The notes: generated by a model not told the origin, from the sequence alone. Counted from the first letter of the stretch, positions 26,335 to 35,096 are shown. The stretch is 42,344 nucleotides of DNA from DASSFG01 sp035547915 (GCA_035547915.1 DASZTS010000082.1:1-42344); one strand, 5' to 3'. Made by a program: numbers and translations.

Positions 26335-29139
26335 TTACTCCTGGCCGGCTTCGCCGCTCGCTTCGGGCTCGCCCGCCTCGACGGTCCCTTCGCCCGCCTC
26401 GCCGCGTTCTTCGCGTGGTACGCGGACGACGGCGGCGAGACTATCTTCTTCGTCGAGCGTCATGATCCGCACGCCTTGCGTGTTGCGGCCGATGACGCTG
26501 ATCTCGCGCGCGGCCACGCGTTGAAGCTTGCCGCGGGCGGTCATGAGCAGCACCTCGTCGTCGTCGCTGACGGTGACCACGCTCACTACCGGCCCGTTGC
26601 GGTCGGTTGTCTTGATGTCGCGCAGGCCCTTCCCACCGCGACGCTGCGTACGGTAACGGCGCGACGAACCGCCTTCCTCTCCCCCTTCTTCCTCGGCCGC
26701 CTCATCGCCTGCGACTTCGGGCTCGTCGGGCGGCAGCTCGTCGGCCGGTGAGGCCGACTCTCCGTCGGCGAGCTGCGCCGATTCTTCGCCCTCTTCGAGC
26801 GGACTGTTGGGACCGAATGGCGTGCGTTTACCGTAACCGTGTTGGCAGACGGTCAGGATGGTTGTGTCCGGTTCGGCCACGACCATGCCCACCAGTTCGT
26901 CGCCCGACGTGAGCGTGATGCCCTTCACGCCGCTCGTGTTGCGACCCATCGGTCGGGCATCGGTCTGGCGGAAGCGGATGGCCATGCCGCGGGCGGTCGA
27001 CAGGACCACTTCGTCGCCCGGCTTGGTGATCGCCACGTCGACCAGTTCGTCGTCTTCCTTGAGCTTGATGGCGATGATGCCGTTGCGTTGCGGACGGCTG
27101 TATTGCGAAAGGGGCGTCTTCTTCACCAACCCACGTCGGGTGGCCATCATCAGATAGTGATCGGGCGAGAAGTCTCGCACCGCGCGGCAGTCGGCGATGG
27201 TTTCTCCCTCGGCCAGGTTCAACAGGTTGACGATGGCCCGGCCGCGGCTCTCGCGAGCCAGTTGCGGCAGATCGTAGACCTTCTGCCAATAGACCTTGCC
27301 GCGGTTGGTGAAGAACAGCAAGTAATCGTGGGTGCTGGCCGCGAAGAGCAGCCGGATCGGATCCTCTTCTTCGGTGCGGGCGCCCATCAGCCCCTTGCCG
27401 CCGCGCCGTTGCGCACGATAGGTGCTGGCCGGCGTGCGCTTGATGTACCCTTGGCTGCTGATCGTGACCACCATGTTCTCTTCGGTGATCAGGTCGCCCA
27501 GGTCGACGGAGCCCAACTCTTCGCCGCTGATCTCGGTCCGCCGCGCGTCGGCGTGCTTGCGCTTGATCTCTAGGAGGTCGTTGCGAATGATCGCCAGGAT
27601 GTTCTTGTCGTCGGACAGTATCCGCTGGTACTCGGTGATCTCTTCCAGCAACTGCTCGTATTCCTTGCCGAGCTTCTCCTGCTCGAGATTGACGAGTTGG
27701 CCGAGCGTCATCCGCAGAATGGCATCGGCCTGCACGCCCGTGAGCTGATAGTTCTCACGCACGCCGCGTTCTTGCTGAAAGTCGGCGTAGCCGCGATCGC
27801 CCAACGCTCGCCGCATGAGGGCCGCGGGGCAGTCGATGGTCATGAGCCGGGTTTTGGCTTCGGCCTGCGTGGCCGAGGTGCGAATGACGCGGATCACTTC
27901 GTCGATATTCGCATGTGCGAGCAACAGCCCTTCGACCGTGTGCTTGCGCTCGCGGGCCCGATTGAGCAGGAACTGCGTGCGGCGGCGGATCACCGCCAGC
28001 CGGTGCCGGATGAATTCTTCGAGCAGTTTCTTGAACGACAGCGTGCGCGGCTTACCGTCGACGAGCGCCAACAGGATGATCGAAAACGTGTCCTGCAGCG
28101 GTGAGTATTGATAGAGCTGGTTGAGCACGATCTCGGCAGAGGCGTCGCGCTTGATCTCGAGCACGAGCCGCACCGGCTCCTTCAGATCGCTCTCGTTGCG
28201 GATACCCGAGATGCCCTTGATCTTGTCTTCGTTGACCAACTCGGCGATCCGCTCTTCGATGCGGTCGCGGGCCTGCTGATAGGGAATTTCGCTGACGATG
28301 ATCCGCTGCCGGCCCTTGGCCATTTCTTCGATGTGGCAGCGGGCACGCACCACGATGTTGCCGCGCCCGGTGTAATAGCTCTTGCGGATGCCCGATCGCC
28401 CGCAGACGACACCGCCCGTGGGAAAGTCGGGGCCGGGTACGATCTCCATCAGTTCGTCGATGGAAACGTCGGGGTAGTCGATCACCTTCACCAGCGCATC
28501 GCAAATCTCGCCCAGGTTGTGCGGCGGGATCGACGTCGCCATGCCGACGGCGATGCCGTTGGCGCCGTTGACGAGCAGGTTGGGAAGTTTCGAGGGTAGG
28601 ACCGTGGGCTCGGTGCGGCGCTCGTCGTAAGTGGGCACGAAGTCGACCGTATCGAGCCGGATGTCCTCCATCAGCATCGCGGCGAACGGCGACATGCGGG
28701 CTTCTGTGTACCGCATGGCGGCGGGGGGGAGCCCGGCGATCGAGCCGAAGTTCCCTTGCTTGTCGACCAGCGTGTAGCGCATGTTCCATTCCTGGGCCAT
28801 GCGGACCAGCGTGGGGTAGATCACGCTCTCGCCGTGCGGGTGATAATTGCCGCTGGTGTCGCCGGAAATCTTGGCGCATTTTACGCGACCTGCCCCCGGT
28901 GTGAGGCTCAGATCGTTCATGGCGACGAGGATGCGCCGCTGCGAAGGCTTCAAGCCATCGCGCACGTCGGGCAGCGCACGGCTGACGATCACGCTCATGG
29001 CGTACGTCAGGTAGCTGTCCTTCAACTCGTCTTCGATCGAGAGGTCGACCAGCTTTCCTAGCGGCTGTCCGTCGCCATTGGTGCCCTCTTCGGCGGGGGT
29101 GAGCTCCGGGTTATCAGGGTCGTCCGAATCCGTCGACAA
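26335..29139 (-). CDS. gyrA: DNA gyrase subunit A
   Basis: 934 residues. The start is a TTG at 29139 with AAGGA seven bases upstream. The catalytic tyrosine is Y144 (AMRYTEARMS). The breakage-reunion domain is residues 30-530. The C-terminal beta-pinwheel carries GyrA boxes QRRGGKGL twice. Gyrase introduces negative supercoils with GyrB, whose gene is absent here. Two features are odd. First, the quinolone pocket reads HPHGESVIYPTLVRMAQ, so the E. coli Asp82, Ala84, Val85 and Asp87 positions are E104, V106, I107 and P109, while Ser83 is kept (S105). Second, an acidic stretch of about 55 residues (PNSPLEEGEES to EEEGGEEGG, bases about 26660-26823) is inserted in a pinwheel blade just before the second GyrA box. 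Confidence 0.97.
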   Translation of the reverse strand: MSTDSDDPDNPELTPAEEGTNGDGQPLGKLVDLSIEDELKDSYLTYAMSVIVSRALPDVRDGLKPSQRRILVAMNDLSLTPGAGRVKCAKISGDTSGNYHPHGESVIYPTLVRMAQEWNMRYTLVDKQGNFGSIAGLPPAAMRYTEARMSPFAAMLMEDIRLDTVDFVPTYDERRTEPTVLPSKLPNLLVNGANGIAVGMATSIPPHNLGEICDALVKVIDYPDVSIDELMEIVPGPDFPTGGVVCGRSGIRKSYYTGRGNIVVRARCHIEEMAKGRQRIIVSEIPYQQARDRIEERIAELVNEDKIKGISGIRNESDLKEPVRLVLEIKRDASAEIVLNQLYQYSPLQDTFSIILLALVDGKPRTLSFKKLLEEFIRHRLAVIRRRTQFLLNRARERKHTVEGLLLAHANIDEVIRVIRTSATQAEAKTRLMTIDCPAALMRRALGDRGYADFQQERGVRENYQLTGVQADAILRMTLGQLVNLEQEKLGKEYEQLLEEITEYQRILSDDKNILAIIRNDLLEIKRKHADARRTEISGEELGSVDLGDLITEENMVVTISSQGYIKRTPASTYRAQRRGGKGLMGARTEEEDPIRLLFAASTHDYLLFFTNRGKVYWQKVYDLPQLARESRGRAIVNLLNLAEGETIADCRAVRDFSPDHYLMMATRRGLVKKTPLSQYSRPQRNGIIAIKLKEDDELVDVAITKPGDEVVLSTARGMAIRFRQTDARPMGRNTSGVKGITLTSGDELVGMVVAEPDTTILTVCQHGYGKRTPFGPNSPLEEGEESAQLADGESASPADELPPDEPEVAGDEAAEEEGGEEGGSSRRYRTQRRGGKGLRDIKTTDRNGPVVSVVTVSDDDEVLLMTARGKLQRVAAREISVIGRNTQGVRIMTLDEEDSLAAVVRVPREERGEAGEGTVEAGEPEASGEAGQE

Positions 29140-29386
29140 TTCCGTTTCCTTTGACTGCTAAACCGAGCGGCGCGAAGGGCGAGTTTCGTGGCCCTGGCGG
29201 CCAACCCTCTGGCCACCCGCTTTTCGCCGTAACTGCTTTAGAAATATACCAGTTTCAGCGACGACCCACAACCGGCCGCGAGCCTCAAAACTGCCCCGCC
29301 GCCGGCTGTCGAAATAGGCCGGCGCGACCCCGATAGATAGGCTACGTCCCTCGTGACCGCACCCGCTGCATTTCGCTCACGCAGGT

Positions 29387-29809
29387 TCACTTCTTGGACG
29401 ATTGCACGTGCTCCAAGATCTTCGACTGGTTGGCCAACACGCGTTGTTCCTGGTTGGCCAGAATGGCGGCCTGGTTGGCGAGCAGCCGGTCGAGCTTTTC
29501 CTGGTTCGCCAGCAATCGTTCCTGATTGGCAATGATGACGGCCTGATTGGTTGCGATCTTGTCGAGCTTGGCTTGGTTCGCCTGGATTCGTTCCTGGTTG
29601 GCGGCCAGCGTGGCCTGATTGGTGAGCACCCGGTCGAGCTTCGTCTGGTTCTCTTCGATCCGCTCCTGGTTGGCGAGCACGGCGGCCTGGTTCGAGAGCA
29701 CCTTGTCGAGCTTCGTTTGGTTCTCTTCGATGCGTTGTTGGTTCGCCAGGATCTGTTCTTGGTGTCCCAGGATCTCTCGTTGGTTGGCAATGACGGTTTG
29801 ATCGCTCAT
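29387..29809 (-). CDS. Coiled-coil protein built of a 24-residue NQ repeat
   Basis: 140 residues. Asn-Gln pairs recur with spacings 7, 7, 10, so a unit of 24 residues (72 bases) repeats about five times; for example NQ starts at residues 30, 54, 78 and 102, and at 40, 64, 88 and 112. Between them are ILANQ, IEENQTKLD and VLANQERI-type heptads with leucine, isoleucine and valine at core spacing. This predicts one long, regular coiled coil with Asn at fixed core or flanking positions. It has no signal peptide. The ATG at 29809 has GGGAG six bases upstream, so the gene is clearly expressed-looking. It sits upstream of gyrA's promoter side on the same strand. The role is unknown. Confidence 0.75.
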   Translation of the reverse strand: MSDQTVIANQREILGHQEQILANQQRIEENQTKLDKVLSNQAAVLANQERIEENQTKLDRVLTNQATLAANQERIQANQAKLDKIATNQAVIIANQERLLANQEKLDRLLANQAAILANQEQRVLANQSKILEHVQSSKK

Positions 29810-30042
29810 GAAAGGCTCCCTGCGTAGAGGTGAAGAAAAGACAAAATGATGCGACGGTCCGTCCCCAGCACAGTGGGCGCGGGTATCGGGTGGCGAATAT
29901 TCGCTTCCCGGTCATCGCGCGCTTGGTACCGAAGGCGGACCGTCGAAGTAAACACTCCAATCGGGATTTTTACAAGGTTCTCAAAATCTCGTTTGGCGCC
30001 GGCCATGATGTGGATGGCCGAAGCGGTCTTTGCTCAACGCTC

Positions 30043-30438
30043 CTAGCCGCGTGCCAGGCGGCCGCGGAGGATCGCGGTCACACGGTTCAACAGGCCACGA
30101 CCATATTGCTGATCGGCCTTCAACCGTGCGCCCAGCAGCAAGACCGACGGTTGTCCGGCGGACAGATCGACATCGAGAGCGCGGCGCGGCTTCTTCGAAT
30201 GCTCGGCCGAAACGGGCATGCCGTAGCGCGACTCGTGTTGCGAGACTCGCGATTCCAGGCGCTGGAGTCGGTTGAAGAGCAACGTCTCCAGGCGAGGTAC
30301 GAGCCTTTCCAACAAGCCGCCATAGGCGTTTACCACGGCCAACTGCCGATCGGAACGGGGACGGCGGTCTCGCTTCGAGCGGGTAGCAACGCTTGGCGGC
30401 GCAATGACTTTATTCAAATCTCGGGTAGAACGGACCAT
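30043..30438 (-). CDS. Basic protein of unknown function
   Basis: 131 residues read from ATG 30438, with a weak AGAGAGA-type site upstream. It is rich in Arg, Lys and Leu. The N-terminal third is very basic (ATRSKRDRRPRSDRQ). The middle looks helical (NAYGGLLERLVPRLETLLFNRLQRLESRV), and the end carries hydrophobic stretches (SVLLLGARLKAD, NRVTAILRG). There is no signal or membrane segment. It lies upstream of the coiled-coil gene on the same strand, 233 bases away. It is not recognised; it could be spurious, though its composition in this frame is better than in the others. Confidence 0.4.
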   Translation of the reverse strand: MVRSTRDLNKVIAPPSVATRSKRDRRPRSDRQLAVVNAYGGLLERLVPRLETLLFNRLQRLESRVSQHESRYGMPVSAEHSKKPRRALDVDLSAGQPSVLLLGARLKADQQYGRGLLNRVTAILRGRLARG

Positions 30439-30775
30439 ATAAAAGTGTCTCTCTTTCGATTGGTTGCAATTTGATCGCCACCCGCGCCGGTATGTGCAGG
30501 GCACACAGTCGCGCGAGGGAGAAGTCTCGTGGCAGACCACCGGTTCCTCCCGCGGGAGGACTCAACTCGAACGAGGTGCGCACGTCTTACCGCATGGGGC
30601 AGGTGTGCAGCGCCGCCGTTCGGATGCTTGGCCGGCGATCGTCGTGTCCGAAACAGGCATTGCCTGCTCCGAGCTTGGTCGAACGACAAGCCGCGCCAGC
30701 GTCAGGGCCGAATCGAGGGGCCGATTCTTTACTGTCGACGGACCGCGCGCGGCTAACCGCCAAGAGCACCGTCGA
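30439..30775. other. Intergenic region without recognised gene
   Basis: 337 bases between two minus-strand genes. Long open frames on both strands cross it, but their translations are arginine-rich and unnatural. I see no RNA gene or clear repeat. Confidence 0.4.
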
Positions 30776-31156
30776 TCAGAGACACGGTGGCCGCAGCAGC
30801 GGCAGAGAATGGCCTTCGGCCAGCAGGAGAGATCGTTCGCAAACGCGACCGGACAGAGCCGGTCTCAGCAAGCTATCGTAGTGCGACCAAATCGCTGCGT
30901 CCGCAGGCGGCACGTTCAGCAGTCCTTTGGTGGGGAGCATGGGGAGCGGCGCTCGGCTACGGCAACTCGGCCCGTGGCATGTGGGAACACCAGGCGACGA
31001 TTGGTCGTGCCCCGGCCCACCGCCCACCATGACGTAATCGCCGCAGCTCGCCGAGGCGAGGCGGGCATCGAACGAAGCCCAAAACGCCATCACCGCGGCG
31101 AGCAACAGAGATAGCCGCAGCAAACGACCGATCGGCGGTTGTTCACGGGTGAACAT
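30776..31156 (-). CDS. Small secreted ASCGDYV-family protein, copy 1
   Basis: 126 residues. A signal peptide (LLRLSLLLAAVMAFWASF) is followed by LASASCGDYVMVGG, with cleavage likely near ASA. After it come a Gly/Pro/Ser-rich stretch and CHGPSC (C60, C65), then a leucine-rich end (LLLAEGHSLPLLRPP). Cysteines are C38, C60, C65, C106 and C125. The ASCGDYVxVGG start and the CxGPxC pair are shared with 34647..35096, so they are paralogs. Family membership beyond this window I recall only vaguely, from planctomycetes. ATG 31156 is preferred because the signal peptide follows it closely. It is 122 bases downstream of the ABC ATPase gene and may belong to that transcript. Confidence 0.7.
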   Translation of the reverse strand: MFTREQPPIGRLLRLSLLLAAVMAFWASFDARLASASCGDYVMVGGGPGHDQSSPGVPTCHGPSCRSRAPLPMLPTKGLLNVPPADAAIWSHYDSLLRPALSGRVCERSLLLAEGHSLPLLRPPCL

Positions 31157-31278
31157 GGCGAAAGTGCCTGGCAATTGAACTCGCCCGTTATGGTATCGGA
31201 TCCAAAACCCCGGATCAAGCAAATTTCGGCCAAGTTTCTGCGGAAAAGGGGTCAGACGACCGGTTCGATTGCTTTGTC

Positions 31279-32100
31279 TCAGGGAGTTGCCGCAGGCGAG
31301 GCACCGTTTTCGGCCCCACCCGCGAAATGCAGCATTTCCAGAATCTCGGCCCGAAGCTGCAAAAACTCTGGGCTATTTCGTTGCCGCGGGCGAGGCAGTG
31401 GCACGTCGAGAAGCTTCTCAACCCGCCCCGGCCTAGCCGTTAGCAGGGCGATGCGATCGCTCATGTAGATGGCTTCGTCGATGTCGTGCGTCACGAGCAG
31501 CATGGTCGTGCCGCGGGCCTGCCACAGGCGCAGTACTTCGTCTTGCATGCGCATGCGCGTGAATTGGTCGAGGGCACCGAGGGGCTCATCCAAGAGCAAG
31601 ACCTGCGGATGGTTGGCCAGCGCGCGGGCGAGCGCCACCCGTTGGGCCATGCCGCCCGAGAGCTGATGCGGGTAGGCTGCGGCGAACGATTCGAGCCCGA
31701 CGAGCCTCATCAACTCGTGGACCTCGTGCTGGCGCTGCCGGACGAGCCCGCGGGCCGCGAGCCCGGCCTGGATGTTCCCCCGCACCGTCAACCACGGGAA
31801 CAGGTTCGCGTCTTGAAACATCAACCCGCGATCGGCACTGGGCCCGTGAATCGGCTCGTCGGCCATCGAGATGCGGCCGGCCGTGGGCGGGTCCAAACCC
31901 GCGATCAGTCGCAGCAGGGTCGATTTGCCGCAGCCGCTGGGGCCGATCAACGAAACGAGCGCCCCCGCTTCGACGCGCAGCGAGATCCGGTCGAGCGCGC
32001 AGACCGCCGTGCCGTCGCCCCGTTGATAGGTCCGGCTCACGTCTTCTATGAACAGATTCGCGGCGTCGCCTGTGCATCGCCCGGCCGGCTTGGTCACCAT
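31279..32100 (-). CDS. ABC importer ATPase (NitT/TauT/SsuB type)
   Basis: 273 residues. Walker A is GPSGCGKSTLL, the Q-loop region is LMFQDANLFPWLTVRGNI, the signature is LSGGMAQRVALARAL, Walker B is VLLLDEPLGALD and the H-loop is LLVTHDIDEAI. This set is typical of TauB/SsuB/NrtD-type importer ATPases. It starts at ATG 32100, seven bases inside the end of the permease gene, so the two are translationally coupled. The frame runs open far upstream across the permease, but that part is a shadow. The operon order is receptor, permease, ATPase. The imported compound is unknown. Confidence 0.92.
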   Translation of the reverse strand: MVTKPAGRCTGDAANLFIEDVSRTYQRGDGTAVCALDRISLRVEAGALVSLIGPSGCGKSTLLRLIAGLDPPTAGRISMADEPIHGPSADRGLMFQDANLFPWLTVRGNIQAGLAARGLVRQRQHEVHELMRLVGLESFAAAYPHQLSGGMAQRVALARALANHPQVLLLDEPLGALDQFTRMRMQDEVLRLWQARGTTMLLVTHDIDEAIYMSDRIALLTARPGRVEKLLDVPLPRPRQRNSPEFLQLRAEILEMLHFAGGAENGASPAATP

Positions 32101-33164
32101 CGGATGAGCCCCTTCTGCCAGCCGAGCACCCAATCTCGCAGTTTGAACAAGAGCGTCATCAGGCTGGAAAAGAAAACGGCCATGATGACGAGCGCGGCGT
32201 AGACGTTCGCGTATTCCGCATACCCCTGCTGCCATTTCAGATACCACCCCAACCCCGACCTGACGCCCACCGTCTCGGCCACGATCAATGTCAGAAAGGA
32301 CGCGCCCAGCCCCATAAAGAGCCCGATGAATACGCTGGGAAGGGCAGCGGGCAAGGCGACGCGAAAGATCAGGTAGGCCCGGCCGGCGCCCAGCGTGCGG
32401 GCCACGTCGAAATACGAGGCCGGCACATTGGCAATGCCCGAGGTCGTGAGCATCGTGACGGGGAACCAGACCGCCAGTCCGATCAGCGCCGCGCCGGCGA
32501 GGAACGAATTGCTGAACAAGACCATCGCCAACGGTACAAAGGCGGTGGCCGGAATCGGTCCCAGCACCTTGAGCACGGGCATGCCCCAATAGCGGACACG
32601 GCGAAACCAACCCATGAGCATGCCGCTGACGAGTCCGGCGGTAACGCCCAAGACGTATCCGCTCAGCAGCAGTCGCAGCGATCGATACGTGCTGTCGAGC
32701 AGAATGCCCCGGTCGCTGATCATGCTCCCCAGCACCAGGTCCGGCCCCGGAAAATAGGGCATCGGAAACCAGGCCATCTTGAGCGTCGTCACATCCCAAA
32801 CGGCCGTCACCGCCACCGCGCCGGCGGTCAACGGGCCGTAGTGCTCGACGGCCGATCGGAGACTCGGCCAGACGGACTGAAGACCCGCGATCAACAACGA
32901 ACCGGCGAGCAACCCTTGCAGAATCAGCGGATAGGGACGCAGCCAGGGCGACACGTCGTCGATCCAACTGCTGGGCTGCGCGGGAGAGTCGGGCAGAAAC
33001 CGATGCACCGCGAGCGCCACGAGCGCGGCGACGCAAGGGGCCAACGCGGCCGCCGCCGACGAACCGGCAGACGTCCGCCCGGCGGCCGGCGCCGGTCGGG
33101 CAGCGACGCCGCTCGTAGCGGGCGGTGAATCAAGCAGTTTCTGGGACACGCTGGCCATCCTCAT
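32094..33164 (-). CDS. ABC importer permease (NitT/TauT/SsuC type)
   Basis: 356 residues from ATG 33164; ATG 33158 and 33212 are also in frame. The N-terminus is Ala/Pro-rich and probably cytoplasmic. Six to eight membrane segments follow, beginning near residue 40. The EAA-like coupling loop is visible in VARTLGAGRAYLIFRVALPAALP at about residues 255-277, which in this family contacts the ATPase. LVLGSMISDRGILLDSTYRSL and the TVGVRSGLGWYLKW region are typical of SsuC/TauC/NrtB permeases. The N-terminal part, with an extra two helices, is longer than the usual 250-280 residues of SsuC. It is adjacent to the receptor gene and overlaps the ATPase gene. Confidence 0.9.
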   Translation of the reverse strand: MRMASVSQKLLDSPPATSGVAARPAPAAGRTSAGSSAAAALAPCVAALVALAVHRFLPDSPAQPSSWIDDVSPWLRPYPLILQGLLAGSLLIAGLQSVWPSLRSAVEHYGPLTAGAVAVTAVWDVTTLKMAWFPMPYFPGPDLVLGSMISDRGILLDSTYRSLRLLLSGYVLGVTAGLVSGMLMGWFRRVRYWGMPVLKVLGPIPATAFVPLAMVLFSNSFLAGAALIGLAVWFPVTMLTTSGIANVPASYFDVARTLGAGRAYLIFRVALPAALPSVFIGLFMGLGASFLTLIVAETVGVRSGLGWYLKWQQGYAEYANVYAALVIMAVFFSSLMTLLFKLRDWVLGWQKGLIRW

Positions 33165-33181
33165 CGGCGCGGAAAGTCGCG

Positions 33182-34408
33182 TCAATCTTCCAAGCAGCAA
33201 CAGCCGCAACACAGACTCTTACCCTCGAACAGCGCGGCAAACTCTTCGGGCGAGAGCAACGCGGGCCGGCCTTGGTCGTCTACCGTGGCGACCTCGATAT
33301 CGCCCACCCACTCGTCGTTCACGCCATCGAGATCGAGCCAGGCGCGCTTGGCGAGTTCGGCCGGGTCGGTGTCCGGCTTGAGTAATCCGGCCCGCTGCAT
33401 CTCTTCGGCCGCCTGGTCGATGCTCGCGCGGCACAGCGACACGCCGGGCAGGTATTTGAGCTTGGCGATGGCCTGCGTGTTGATTTCGACCGACGAGGCC
33501 GTGTACTTCTTCTCGACGGCCAGCTTGGCCGCCGTCGCAGGATTCTGTCCAACCCACTTGGCGGCCTTGAGCAGGGCCCGTGTCACTTTGGCGGCGGCAA
33601 CCGGGTTCTCCTTGGCTAACTTTCCGCTGACAACCGCCGCGCAGCAATATTCGTCGCTATACGGGGGATCTTCGGCCTGATCGGCGATGTTGCGCACGAG
33701 ACCTTGGCCCAGCAAAATCGTGCCGATCGGATCCGACGTCGCCACCGCGTCGACGCGGCCGTCCTGGATCGCCTTGCCCAGCACCTCGGGCGGATAGACC
33801 TCCCAGGTCACTTCATCCTTTTCGGGACGAGGGTCGATGCCGGCCGCGGACAGCACACGGCTGGAAAACAGGTAGGGCGGGCTCCCCATGTGCGAGGGAA
33901 CGCCGATCTTCTTGCCCTTCAAATCGGCGGCCGTGCGGATCTCGGAATTGGTAGCGGCTTGCAGACGCAGGCAGCCGGTATGGATGCCGCCGGTGATCTT
34001 CACGTCGAGCCCGGACTCGATCGGCTTGAGCAGGTACATGATGAGCGTGTGATTGGCATCGAAGCGACCCAGGCCCAGCCCCTCGCGCAATCCCTCCCAA
34101 TCGGTGCGGACCAGTTCGACGTCCAACCCTTCTTCGTCGAAGAAGCCTTGTTCCTGGGCGACGAAGATCGGCGCCTCGCACGTCAGACCGAGATAGGCGA
34201 CCTTCAATCTCGGACGGTCGCCGGTTTCGGCCTGAGAAGCCGCACTTGGCGACGCGCCGCCTTCCGAATTTTCCTTCTGGGGCGCCTGCGCCGCTTGTTT
34301 CGGCGGTCGGCTATCACCGCAGCCAGCCAGGCCAACCATGAGACAGCTCAACGCCAAGACGGCCGCCGGCCGCTGCCGATTCGTCCGCAATCGATATCTG
34401 TTATTCAT
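33182..34408 (-). CDS. ABC importer substrate-binding lipoprotein with cysteine-rich C-terminus
   Basis: 408 residues. The lipobox is LAGC with C30 as the lipidated cysteine; a Ser/Ala/Gln-rich linker (33-62) follows. The ligand-binding fold (about 66-340) carries LKVAYLGLTCEAPIFVAQEQ, LKGKKIGVPSHMGSP and VDAVATSDP, the motifs of NitT/TauT/SsuA-type receptors. The last residues are LCCGCCCLED: C400, C401, C403, C404 and C405, five cysteines in six positions, checked codon by codon. Such a tail could hold a metal, haem or thiol adduct; that is an inference. The ATG at 34408 has GGAG about ten bases upstream. The gene leads the importer operon. Confidence 0.9.
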   Translation of the reverse strand: MNNRYRLRTNRQRPAAVLALSCLMVGLAGCGDSRPPKQAAQAPQKENSEGGASPSAASQAETGDRPRLKVAYLGLTCEAPIFVAQEQGFFDEEGLDVELVRTDWEGLREGLGLGRFDANHTLIMYLLKPIESGLDVKITGGIHTGCLRLQAATNSEIRTAADLKGKKIGVPSHMGSPPYLFSSRVLSAAGIDPRPEKDEVTWEVYPPEVLGKAIQDGRVDAVATSDPIGTILLGQGLVRNIADQAEDPPYSDEYCCAAVVSGKLAKENPVAAAKVTRALLKAAKWVGQNPATAAKLAVEKKYTASSVEINTQAIAKLKYLPGVSLCRASIDQAAEEMQRAGLLKPDTDPAELAKRAWLDLDGVNDEWVGDIEVATVDDQGRPALLSPEEFAALFEGKSLCCGCCCLED

Positions 34409-34646
34409 CGTTCGATTTCTCCGTCTAGATAAGGGTCGTGTCCGCTAACAGCCCAGTCGCGCTCGCCGCCCGAGCGCGCAAGACCCGCTGTACGGGACGG
34501 ATTGGATTGGCCCAACTCCGTTTTGGCGGCGAGACCGGCGGCCTGCGACTTCCACACGATCTTTCCTGCGCGTCACATGGTCGGGGTGACCGCTCGCAGG
34601 CTGTCTTCCGTGAAATCGATGGCCGGTCGTTTTTCGTCAAAACCGA

Positions 34647-35096
34647 TCAGGCGCGCGCAGCGCCCGACGTGAGATGCCGAGGGGGACGATCGGGCGGTGC
34701 AGAATAGTGCGTCGGAAAGACCGGTGTGGAGCCGCCGAACCAAGCCGCGACGGCAGGTTCCGCGGCAAACAGATAGCCCGGCAACGAGCCAGCCCAGTTC
34801 TTGGCCACCGGGGCCATCGGTTCGGCCGGAGAGGCGGGCGGTCGGTCTGGAGCACGCGAGCAATTCGGACCGCTGCATGGCAACTCTCGCGAGTCGGCCG
34901 GCGACAGCTCACCGACGAATCCTTGGTGTGCGGCGGCATATCCGCCGACGTGGACGTAGTCGCCGCACGATGCCCGGACCTGCTCGCTGCCGCACGCGCA
35001 GATTCCCGCGGCCGCAACGGCGGTCAGCAGGCAGAGTCGCCACGGACGATCTTTTCGGGCGGGCTGTGCGGGCACGGAGGTGATCACAGGAGCCAA
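34647..35096 (-). CDS. Small secreted ASCGDYV-family protein, copy 2
   Basis: 149 residues from TTG 35096; the start is uncertain, since GTG codons three and seven codons later are also possible and none has a strong ribosome binding site. A signal peptide (WRLCLLTAVAAAGICA) precedes ASCGDYVHVGG at about residues 42-52. CSGPNC (C74, C79) follows, then a Pro/Ala-rich tail. The ASCGDYV(h/m)VGG block and the spaced CxGPxC motif are the same as in 30776..31156, and the tail differs. It lies 238 bases upstream of the ABC receptor gene on the same strand. So the two copies bracket the importer operon. Confidence 0.6.
   Translation of the reverse strand: MAPVITSVPAQPARKDRPWRLCLLTAVAAAGICACGSEQVRASCGDYVHVGGYAAAHQGFVGELSPADSRELPCSGPNCSRAPDRPPASPAEPMAPVAKNWAGSLPGYLFAAEPAVAAWFGGSTPVFPTHYSAPPDRPPRHLTSGAARA

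Noticed and set aside
29387..29809. 72-base tandem repeat as a CRISPR or DNA satellite
   Set aside because: The repeat is in frame and codes a regular heptad-like protein with a good start, and there are no unique spacers.
29238..29960. 240-codon frame antisense-shifted over the coiled-coil gene
   Set aside because: Its repetitive Gln/Pro/Gly/Arg translation is the shadow of the 72-base repeat in another frame.
31279..33036. Single 585-residue ABC protein
   Set aside because: The first 312 residues are a shadow of the permease read in another frame. The ATPase family starts at the ATG at 32100.
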